From: Collimonas antrihumi
Lineage (GTDB): Bacteria; Pseudomonadota; Gammaproteobacteria; Burkholderiales; Burkholderiaceae_D
Assembly: GCF_018304965.1 (NCBI RefSeq)
Contig: NZ_JAGQED010000011.1
Coordinates: 53,675-117,674 of the forward strand
Length of the DNA: 64,000 nucleotides
Direction of reading: 5' to 3'
Of the stretch, positions 42,349 through 51,400 are shown piece by piece. A program made the translations under genes and the position numbers. The notes under the pieces are model-generated. The model was not told the origin of the DNA. It saw nothing but the letters and a program-made list of their open reading frames with translations, and searched no databases. The first letter of the stretch is position 1. Every line of letters begins with the position of its first letter.

Positions 42349-42682
42349 TCTGTTTCGGAGCTGGCGCAGCAACCTTGACAGGGATCAATTGCAAGATGAT
42401 TTGCGACCGCGTTTTGCCGTTTGTCACAGTTTCAATCTCAGCTTCCGCAATGAATGGCAGCGGCAGATGCGCATATTTCTCGTATTCATCCGACAAGCCG
42501 ATCGTGTACTCAGTCGATGCAGTACCGCGCATGTTGCCCTTGCTTTCATCCAACCGCGTTTCTGCAAAAACCTTAGTGCTGTCGAATTTCTGCCCGTTGT
42601 CCATCTGGCCCTTGTTCGCCTTGAAGCCGGTGATTTTCAGCTTGGCGATGGTGGATGTTTCTGACGTTTGTTGAATGCTCAT
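42332..42682 (-). CDS. Prophage C ssDNA-binding protein (G5P role)
   Basis: 116 residues. Beta-rich with KLKITGFKANKGQMDNGQKF and a Pro/Ala-rich tail (KVAAPAPKQNGATA). It follows rep and precedes the coat module, the usual place of the ssDNA-binding protein. Tail composition is as in prophage A. Confidence 0.68.
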   Translation of the reverse strand: MSIQQTSETSTIAKLKITGFKANKGQMDNGQKFDSTKVFAETRLDESKGNMRGTASTEYTIGLSDEYEKYAHLPLPFIAEAEIETVTNGKTRSQIILQLIPVKVAAPAPKQNGATA

Positions 42683-42718
42683 TACAATTTCTCCGATAAG
42701 TAAAAGGCTTGAAAAACC

Positions 42719-44059
42719 TTATGCCCCATGCAGCCCATGCGATGGGAGGTTGAAATAGGACGGCCCATATGGCTTAACCTGGCGATGCATCGGCACAGGA
42801 ATCGTATCCAGTGACGCGCCGAGTGGTTTCATGCGTTTAGGCCACGCGTTCAAGTCAGGATGACAAAGGCGATCCAGCGTTTCTTTGTCCCCGTACATAT
42901 TGCGGAAAGCGCGCAGATGCTTGCCGTAAGAGCCTTTCAGGTTTTCTTCACAAGCCTCGACAACAATGTGCGCGGTTTCAACTTTCAACTTGATACGTTT
43001 CGGCGTTTCGGTTTTTGCGAATTGCGCAATGCAGGGATAACCATCACAAAAATAGTCGGACGGGTGCAGCAGCACATCGAAAGGGATCACGCGATCGGAC
43101 GACTTGAATTCAAATTCAGCGCGGCACCACAAACTGTTTTTGTCGCCCTCTTTCCGGCCCTTTTCATAGAAGCGCAAGAACTTGCCGGACGTTCTACGTC
43201 CGATAGTCAACGTACGCCCTTTACCGGATGGCCGATGCCAGTTGCCGACACGCTGAATTTCCGGAGGCAAACCGCCAGTACGCGCCGTGAAACCGCCCTG
43301 CTTCCACTGTTCCTCAGCCCAATCCACTGACAGATAAGCGCCAGTGAAATCGTCATGCGCCAAGTCGATACGAGAGATTTGAGGTTGTACCGCTGTCGAG
43401 GCCAGAAAATCGAATAACCGTTTTTCCCATCCAGCAGCAGCATTCGCACAGCCCAAGCCATTCAAGGTCACGCCCATCTTTTGACGCTGGCCACCGAAGC
43501 AAACGAAGCCCATGTCATCGCCCAATACCCACGAATCACGGAAGAAATTCAAGCCTTTTTCCCGATGCGCCGTGACACCGAAACCGAAAATCTTTTCCAA
43601 CTGCCGACTTGCTTCCGTCACGATCTGTTCATCACCGATCAAGGTTTCCCGAGCAGTACGAAACCACGTATCTTCAAGAACACTAAAATTCACCCAGTCA
43701 ATAATTGCGCACTCACCTTCCGACCGACCACGCACCATCACCTGTTTCACAACCCCGCCGAACATCACTAAATCGACCGCTTCCAGCTCCGCGACTACCG
43801 TTTGACCCATGTTATTAATGGGTGCATCTGCAAGCCGCCCCACCGGCTGAACTGGGGGGTGCGCCTTCGGCACAGCCGCCGCAGTGCGTTCCGTCCTCGC
43901 TTCGCTCCGGGCGAGTACGCCTGCGGCAGCAACGCCAATATCAACCCCCTGCTCGCCCATTGCGTAAATCTGCCCCTTGACGAAGCGAGAAGAACTCACA
44001 GAGCCGCCGGAACGACGAACGTACTCTTCAGCAGTGATTTTTGATTTGACGCGTTTCAC
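42719..44059 (-). CDS. Replication initiation factor (Rep_trans/RstA-like), prophage C
   Basis: 446 residues. The pattern ISRIDLAHDDFTGAYLSVDW and TLTIGRRTSGKFLRFYEKG matches the Rep_trans family of RstA-type initiators, which nick the phage origin. It is unrelated to the HUH-type Rep of A and B, so the replication module was exchanged. Basic N-terminal extension of about 90 residues. First gene of the leftward operon. Confidence 0.85.
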   Translation of the reverse strand: MKRVKSKITAEEYVRRSGGSVSSSRFVKGQIYAMGEQGVDIGVAAAGVLARSEARTERTAAAVPKAHPPVQPVGRLADAPINNMGQTVVAELEAVDLVMFGGVVKQVMVRGRSEGECAIIDWVNFSVLEDTWFRTARETLIGDEQIVTEASRQLEKIFGFGVTAHREKGLNFFRDSWVLGDDMGFVCFGGQRQKMGVTLNGLGCANAAAGWEKRLFDFLASTAVQPQISRIDLAHDDFTGAYLSVDWAEEQWKQGGFTARTGGLPPEIQRVGNWHRPSGKGRTLTIGRRTSGKFLRFYEKGRKEGDKNSLWCRAEFEFKSSDRVIPFDVLLHPSDYFCDGYPCIAQFAKTETPKRIKLKVETAHIVVEACEENLKGSYGKHLRAFRNMYGDKETLDRLCHPDLNAWPKRMKPLGASLDTIPVPMHRQVKPYGPSYFNLPSHGLHGA

Positions 44060-44119
44060 GGACGGTTTACCTTTTGGCTAGAAGTGGTAAAGTTGCAAAA
44101 AATTTATCAGGAGCAATTA

Positions 44120-44695
44120 ATGCTAAAAATCTTGGCTGTAATCATCGTTGTGCTAATCGTCCTGGCTGTTCTCGCGACTACAGCGAAAAACAAAGGCAAG
44201 TCGAACAGCGCAAAAAAAGACTACGACTACAAAAAACGACAACTGCTTACAAACAACGAAAAAAAGGTGTACCAACAACTGATTGACGCCTTGCCCGGAT
44301 ATCTCGTTTTTACACAAGTAGAGCTATCACGCTGCATAGAAGCCGAAGGCCCATCACACCTAACAATCAGCGGAAAAAGCCTTGATTTCGTAATTTGCAA
44401 TAAAGACTTTGATGTCGTTGCAGGTATCGAAATCGATGACAAGTCACACACAAAAACCAAACGAACAAAGGCTGATGCTAGAAAAAACAATGCTATGGAA
44501 GTCGCAGGCATCAAACTAATTCGGTGGCCTGCTACTCCCCTGCCCTCAATCGCAAAAATCCAAGAAGCTTTTCCAGCTATCACGGAACCAACAACCGAAA
44601 AGGCCGCAATACAAAGCACCCAAGACAAAAAAATAAAAATCCTAGAGCAGCAACTTTTCAACATGGCGCGAAAACTGGAAAAATCCGAGAACTAA
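44120..44695 (+). CDS. DUF2726 nuclease-like membrane protein, prophage C
   Basis: 191 residues. N-terminal helix (ILAVIIVVLIVLAVLATTA), then DUF2726: LLTNNEKKVYQQLIDALPGY, KSLDFVICNKDFDVVAGIEIDD and NAMEVAGIKLIRWPA. The acid residues in LDFV and IEIDDKSH fit a PD-(D/E)XK-like nuclease fold, an inference. The gene is A-rich compared with its neighbours, which suggests separate acquisition. AGGAG precedes the ATG at 44120. Might act in defence or DNA processing. Confidence 0.7.
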   Translation: MLKILAVIIVVLIVLAVLATTAKNKGKSNSAKKDYDYKKRQLLTNNEKKVYQQLIDALPGYLVFTQVELSRCIEAEGPSHLTISGKSLDFVICNKDFDVVAGIEIDDKSHTKTKRTKADARKNNAMEVAGIKLIRWPATPLPSIAKIQEAFPAITEPTTEKAAIQSTQDKKIKILEQQLFNMARKLEKSEN

Positions 44696-44743
44696 CGACC
44701 GGTTTACCTTTTCACCCAAACTGCTATGATTCGTAAAAATATT

Positions 44744-44788
44744 CACCTGAGAATGTATTCAGGTGAGAATATGCTCTCACATGAATAC
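44744..44788. promoter_or_regulatory. Operators upstream of the prophage C repressor
   Basis: CACCTGA (44744-44750) / TCAGGTG (44759-44765), and a larger 34-bp imperfect palindrome 44755-44788 built from GTATTCA / TGAATAC outside and GTGAGA / TCTCAC inside. They lie 20-65 bases before the repressor start and differ from the operators of A and B. Confidence 0.7.
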
Positions 44789-44808
44789 ACTTGTCAACAG
44801 GAAACGAT

Positions 44809-45186
44809 ATGAAAAGCGTTAAATATTTGGAAGAGTTGAAAGAAAAGCAAGAATTGAAGAGTGACCGGCAACTTGCAATAAAGCTGCACATGGGAACTGC
44901 GACGATCAGTCAATACATGACCGGCAAGCGGATCATGGACAACGAAGCCTGTTTGGCAATAGCTCTTGAACTTGGAATTGATCCGCTGAAAGTGATCATG
45001 GCGGCAGACATTGACCGCGCAGAACGCGCCGGTCAGCATTCACTGTGGGAAGTTTTTTCACGGAGGACAGCGACACTGGCTAGCGTTGCCCTCGCAACTG
45101 GCATTGTCACTTTATTTTTGACACCAACGCCCTCGCAAGCCACGCCCCTGCTCAAAGCTGACGCCCCTACGATTTGTATTATGTAA
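44809..45186 (+). CDS. Prophage C repressor-like HTH protein, 3' end in the att site
   Basis: 125 residues. Helix-turn-helix in SDRQLAIKLHMGTATISQYM (about 18-37), then a membrane helix (TLASVALATGIVTLFL) and the end ADAPTICIM. The last codons ATT TGT ATT ATG TAA are the att core and the host XerD arm, so the stop codon belongs to the chromosome. In the circular phage genome the frame would go on for 31 residues. AGGAAA precedes the ATG at 44809. Confidence 0.82.
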   Translation: MKSVKYLEELKEKQELKSDRQLAIKLHMGTATISQYMTGKRIMDNEACLAIALELGIDPLKVIMAADIDRAERAGQHSLWEVFSRRTATLASVALATGIVTLFLTPTPSQATPLLKADAPTICIM

Positions 45187-45189
45187 AAT
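45162..45189 (+). other. dif-type site 4 (right end of prophage C)
   Basis: Degenerate XerC side CGCCCCTACGA (45162-45172), centre TTTGTA (45173-45178), XerD arm TTATGTAAAAT (45179-45189). The good right arm is chromosomal. Joined with the left arm of site 1 it rebuilds a full host dif. Confidence 0.88.
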
Positions 45190-45278
45190 CGTCGTCGCAG
45201 ATATCAGGCATTATTTGCAGTACGCGCACAGCTTTCTAGCGCTTCAACGAAAATGTGTCAGGTTAAACAACGTAAAAC

Positions 45279-45374
45279 GGCTTCGACGATTTTGTCAAAC
45301 AGGTGGTGCCGGAGCTGCAGCAAAGCGGCCAGTTCCGGCTAGACTACCAGGGCGACCGCTGCGCGGCCATCTGC
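45279..45374 (+). pseudogene. LLM-type monooxygenase, C-terminal remnant
   Basis: The stretch encoding GFDDFVKQVVPELQQSGQ and FRLDYQG resembles the end of NtaA/SnaA-type flavin monooxygenases, whose proteins finish with a similar VVPELQRRG segment. The rest of the gene is gone. It lies 90 bp to the right of site 4. Confidence 0.5.
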
Positions 45375-45437
45375 AGGACTGAGCCGGCTAGCGCCCAATC
45401 CTGCCTCTCTCCCTGCCTCTCTCCCTGCCGCGCTTCC

Positions 45438-48400
45438 TCAATACAGCGGCACCGCTATGCTGAACATGATCGACTGACTGCGGCCGTTGCCGACATTGAT
45501 GTTGCTGTTGTAGTCGACGGTGAACGTCATGCCGTTCGACAGCAACAGCCTGGCGCCGAGGCCGGCCGCCCAGTTGCCGGTGCCTTGGCTGCTGGTGTGA
45601 ATCACATAGGCCGGTCCTGCCGCTGCCAGATCGGCATAGGCCAGCGTGGCATCGTCCGCCCCTTGGAACTGATGGCGGAACTCCAGCCGGGCGCGTGGAA
45701 TCCAGGTGCCGATGCGGGTCACATATTGACCTTCAGCCCTGACGCCCAGCGTGCCGCTGCTGGTGCGCACGGTTTGCTTGAAGTAGGTCAACGCGTTCAA
45801 ACCGGACGCTGTTTCCGTGTATTGGTCGAGCGTAGCCGACATCAGCTCGAGGCGACCGTATGGCGACCACATCCAGCCGTCATTGCGATATTCAATGCCG
45901 GTGACAATGGCGCCGAATATCTGGTCGCCATGCCGCAGCCCGGTGGCAAATCCACCGCCATCGGTGATGTAGCGGGTGGCATCGAAATTCAATGTCCCAT
46001 AGCCCAGCACACCGTCGATGAATACGTTCTTGGTCGGCCTCAAGCTGCCATACACCGCTCCCACCACACTTTCCGCGGTGCTCTTGGTGCCGTTGTTGCC
46101 GACATCGCTGCTGTCGCGGCTGAAGCCGCCGCCGATACCGATGCTGGCAAGGTCATTGATACGATAGTCGCCGCCGACGCTCACGCCGTTGGTAGTGAAG
46201 CGGAATCCCTGCTGGCGGCCATTGACATAATGCTGGCCGAAGTCGACCGCGCCGCCCATCCACAGCGACAATGGCTGCTTCTGTCCGTCCTGATGCACCG
46301 GCATGTCCGGCAGGTCGGTGATGGTTTTTTGGGTATCGTTTGCCGCCAGCGTGCTGTTGCCGCCAAAGCCGTTGCTCAAGCTGCCGCCGGTTCCGGTATT
46401 GCCCTGCCCGGCTGCCTGTTGCGGCCAGCCGACCTTGCGCATGTGCGGTTGCAACGGCGAGCCGAACAGGCGATCGACATCGTCGTTTTGCCAACGCGCC
46501 ACGTTGTCTGCCGGTTTGCCATCCTGGGTCGGCGGCATGAAGCTGACGCCGAAACTGGAGCGGCCCCAGCCGTCGCCATGCAGGCTTTCCAGGCGCCGCG
46601 TGAAATTGGCGGTCTGGGCGCTGGCAAAGCGCCGGGTGCTGTCCGCCTGGGCGGCCAGCAGACCGATGACTTCAGGGTCGGCCGACATGTCGCGGCGCGG
46701 TGTGACGGAGACATTGACGCTGCCCGGCGCCGACGTAGCGAAGGCATTGCTCAGCGTGTAACTGATCACGGCCGGACCGGCAAAGGTGCTGGCGGCGGTG
46801 AACGTCATCTGGTAGGACGGCTTGCCGGCTGTACCAACATCCCGGATCGTCGCGCTGCCTGCCGCGGCCGGCGCTATCGATACCACCGCGGCGCCAGTGA
46901 ACGGACCGCCGCTGGCGCCAGCCATCAGGTCGACACTGACTGCTGCGCCGGCACTGACCGTAGCGCTATGGGCACCGGCCATCGGCATCGGATTGACGCT
47001 GACGGTTGCGGTTACCGGAGCCGATGCGCCAAATGCATTGGCCAGGGTGTAGCTAAACTTGATGTCGCCGCTGCTGCCGACCACCGACGTATAGATGATG
47101 TCGGTGCCGCTCACCACCGCGGTGCCGGCACTCGGCGGCGTCACGATGGCGACGCCGGTGAACGGCCCGCCGCTGGCGCCGTTGGCGGTGTGCAGCGTGA
47201 CCGGCTGACCGGCCAGGATGGTAACGCTCTGCGCAACCGGCACCGGCACAGCCAGCGGGGTCACATTCACCGTCAGTGTCGCCGGCGACGAGCTGCCGCC
47301 CGGTCCGGTTGCGGTATAGGTCAGGCTGTCGCTACCGAAATAATTACTGGCCGGCGTGTAGACCACGTTCAGTCCGTTGACGATCGCGCTGCCATGGCTC
47401 GGCGCGGTGGCGATCGCAATGCTGGTGATCGGCCCGCTGTCGTTGGCGGTGACAGTGACCGTCACCGCCTGGTTGGCAGTGGTGACAGCAGTGTCGTTGA
47501 GCGCCACCGGTTGCGCCTGGCCGACGCTCAACGTCACGGCCTGCTGCCCGCTGAAATTGTGCGCATCGGTAGCGCCGACCGTGAATGGAAAGCTGCCTGC
47601 TGCCGTTGGCGTACCGCTCAACAGGCCGGTGGTGGTATTCAATGTCAGCCCGGCCGGCAAGCTGCCACTGACCAGCGCATACGTATATGGCGCGACGCCA
47701 CCGGCAGCAGTGAACTGCTGGTTGTAGGCAACGTTCACCTTGGGCGCTGCCGCCACAGCGGCATTCAGCGTGATGGCTGGAGCGCCGACATTCAATGCAT
47801 AGCTGTTGGTGGCACTAAATGGCGCACCTGCGCCGGTGCTGCTGTCGCTGACCCGGATGCTGACGTTGAACGTGCCGCTCAGGTTGGTGGTGCCAGACAG
47901 CACCCCGGTGCTTGCATTGAGCGTCAATCCGCTCGGCAAGGCGCCGCTGCTGATTGCGTAGCTGTATGGCGCCGTCCCGCCGCCGGCCGTCAGCGAAGCG
48001 CTATACGGCGCTTCCGCAGTAGGGTTAGGTAAAGTTGCCGGATTCAAGGTCACGGTAGCAGCGGCAATCGTCAAACTGTACGCCTGGCTGCCGTTGAAGT
48101 TGTTAGCATCCAGCGCCCTCACAGTAAAACTAAACGTGCCGGCCGCGGTCGGCGTACCCGTCAGCGCGCCGGTCGATGCATTGAGTGTGAGCCCGGCCGG
48201 CAACGCGCCGCTGGTGATGCTGTACGCATAAGGAGCGACGCCGCCCGCGGCGCTGATGGTTGCCGAATAGCTGAGCGCTACAGTGCCGCCGCCAACGGTG
48301 CTCGGAGACAAGCTGATGGTCGGAGCCGCAACCGCCAGCGTATAACTCGTTTGCACACTGAATGGCGCGCCAACCCCGGTACTGCTGTCGGTTGCCCGCA

Positions 48401-51400
48401 CCGTGATCGGGAAATTTCCTGCCTGTACGGTCGTGCCGGACAACGTGCCAGTTGCCGTATTTAAGCTGATGCCGGCTGGCAGGCCGCCGGACGTCAATGC
48501 GTAGCTGTAGGGTCCCGTGCCGTTGCTGGCGACAAAAGTGACGCTGTACGGAACGGCGGCGCTCGCCGCCGGCAGCGTCGGCGGATTCAATGTCAAACTC
48601 GGTCCGCCAATGGTGATGGTGTAGGCCTGGCTGCCGCTAAAACTGTTGGCATCCGTAGCGCGTACGGTGAAATTGAAACTGCCGGCGGCAGTTGGCGTGC
48701 CGGATAGCGCCCCGCTGCCGGCATTAAGTGAGACTCCGGTCGGCAACGCTCCCGCGCTGACGGCATAGTTGTAGGGTCCGACGCCGCCGCCTGCGGCGAG
48801 CGCAGCGGTATAAGGTTGCGCCACCGTGCCGCCGGACATGCTGGAAGGCGTCAGCAGAATAACCGGGGCACTGATCTGCAGCGTATAGCCGACTGTGGCA
48901 GAGAACGGCGCGCCGGCACCGGTCGAGTGATCGGTCGCCGTCACGCTAATCGGGAAACTGCCGCTTTGCGTTGGCGTTCCAGACAACGTAGCGGATGCAG
49001 CATTCCAGCTCAACCCGGCAGGCAGGCTGCCGCTCAAGCCGTAGGTGTAGGGTCCGACACCGCCGCTGGCCGAGAACGACTGTGAGAAGGCATTGCCGTA
49101 GACCGGCGCCAGGGTCGGCCCGGCTGGCGTCAGGCTGACGGTTGGCGCTGCGATGGTCAGCGTAAAGGTCTGCGATCTCGTGAAAGGTCCGTTGCCGGTG
49201 CTGCTGTCGGTTGCCGCTGCAATCACTGAGAAACTACCCGCTGCTGTCGGCGTGCCGGAAATGGTCAGGCTGCTGGCGCTGCTTCCTGTCACAGTCAATC
49301 CAGCCGGCAAACCGCTCACGCTGTAACCGGAATACGGCGTGGCGCCGCCGCTCCAGGTCAGCGTTTGGTTGTAGCTGACGCCGTCGGTTGCCGACCATGA
49401 TCCGGATGGCGTGATCGTCAGCGTCGGCGGCGTTACCGTCACCGACACTGTGGCAGGGCTGGATGTGCCGGCGCCATTGGTCGATGTATAGGTAAACGAA
49501 TCGCTGCCGGCGTATCCGGCCATTGGCGTATAAGTGATCCTGGTGCCGCTGGCTGTAGCCGTGCCGTGAGCGGCGGCCGACGCCACCGCCACCGAAGTTG
49601 GCGCACCTCCGCTCAGATTCAACGTGATCGGATTGGCGCCGCTGCCATAGGCAACTGTGGCGCTGACGGCTCCCGCAACAGGCAGACCGGCATTGACGGT
49701 TACCGAATAGGCGCGCGAACCGGTGTAAGGGGTGGTGGTTGAACTATCAGTCGCGGTCACCGCGAAATTGAACGGCCCCGCCACAGTCGGCGTCCCGCTC
49801 AGCGTACCGGCGGATGACAGCGTCAATCCATTCGGCAAGGCACCAGCTGTAATGCTATAGGTATAAGGCGCGGTTCCGCCGCTGGCCGCGATGTTTAGAT
49901 TCACGGCGGTACCTGCCGTCATCGTCGGCAGAGTAGTCGGCGACAGCGCAATGATTGGCGCGTTGACGGTGAACGAGTAGGCTCGCGAGCCGGTGTACGG
50001 GCCGGTGCCGGTGGAACTGTCCGTCGCTGTGACGGTAAAATTGAAGACGCCGCCCGCAGTTGGCGTACCCGATAGCACGCCTGACGACGACAGCGTCATT
50101 CCGGCCGGCAATGCGCCAGACGTCATTGCGTAAGTATATGGTGCAGTACCGCCGTTGGCGGTCAGAGTCTGACTACCGTAGGCAACGGCCACCGTAGCAG
50201 CCGGCAAGGTGGTCGGCGCAACGGCGATTGTCGGTGCATTGATCGTCAGCGTATAGGCAAGTGAACCGGGAAAGGAATTTTGATCCGTAGCCCGCACCGT
50301 GAAGTTGAAATTGCCGCCGGCAGTCGGTGTGCCCGACAGCACGCCCGCACTCGACAAACTCATCCCCGCTGGCAGCGCGCCAGAGGTAATCGCAAAGGCA
50401 TAAGGCGCCGTGCCGCCACTGGCGTTCAGGGTCAGCGAGGACCCGTTATACAAGGTGCCAACGTTGCCGGCGCTCAGGGTGGGTGGACTCAGCACAACGA
50501 CAGGTGTGGCGTTGATGGCAATGCTGACATCGAACGGCACCGGATACGGACCGCTGCCGGTAGTGCTGTCGTGTATGACGATTGAAGCGGTATAGGTGCC
50601 GGCGGTAGTCGGGGTACCCGAAATCACACCGGCCGATGTCAGGTTCAATCCCGGCGGCAAGCCCTTGCCGGTGATTGTCTGCAAGGTATAACTGTAAGGA
50701 GAGGTGCCGCCTGAACCGTTCAATTGCTGGCTGTAGGGAATACTCACCGTCCCTGCAGGCTGGGTCGTGGTTGAAATCACCAGTACCGGCGGCGGCACGG
50801 TAATGGAATAGGACTTGGTTGTCGTCAGCGGGGTCGGCGTGGTGGAATCCTGCACGCGGATCGCCACGGACATCGGGCCGGTGTAGGTTGAGGTGCCCGA
50901 AATCACGCCCGCTGAAGACAAGGTCAGGCCGGTCGGGAGGCTGCCGGAAGAAATCGAGTACGTGTAAGGTGCTACGCCGCCTGAAGCAGTCAGTGTTTGG
51001 TTGTAGCTGACGCCAACCGACGGATTCGGCAAGGTCGCGGGCAGCACGATGATCGGGGATGTCGGCGCCTGGATCGTGACGTTATAGACAATTTGGCCGC
51101 CCGAATCGTCTAGCACGGCGAAGGTGTCGGATAACGCTCCGTCGCCATTATTCGTGTAATGAACCACGTTGGTGGTCACGGGGTTCCACAAGGCCCCATG
51201 CGATGGCGCAAGCGCCACCCCGGAAAGTCCGAATGGCGAACATGCTCCTGGCGCACTTGACAGATCGGCACTGTAAACGCCGCCCGAAGCGACGGTAATG
51301 GCAACGGGTGTCGGGCACTCTGTGCTCGGACCCGCCGCATACGTCAGGTTGCACAGGCAAACAAGCATCGCACACAGCAAACTGACCAGTGCGCGCGGGA

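Larger units (their letters stand above)
35823..45178 (-). mobile_element. Inovirus prophage C (about 9.4 kb), inverted
   Basis: Bounded by dif-type sites 3 and 4. The structural operon runs leftward (rep, ssDNA-binding, small proteins, coat, adsorption, G6P, Zot), the repressor is at the right end on the plus strand, and an accessory operon (small proteins, RHH regulator, cytosine methyltransferase) runs rightward and converges on Zot. Larger than A and B owing to accessory genes. Core genes are intact. Confidence 0.9.

Noticed and set aside
45303..48032. 909-codon open frame on the plus strand
   Set aside because: It lies opposite the autotransporter gene, is rich in Arg/Ala/Gly as expected of an antisense frame of a repetitive GC-rich gene, and has no ribosome site or family motif. 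Only its first codons (45303-45374) belong to an LLM remnant.
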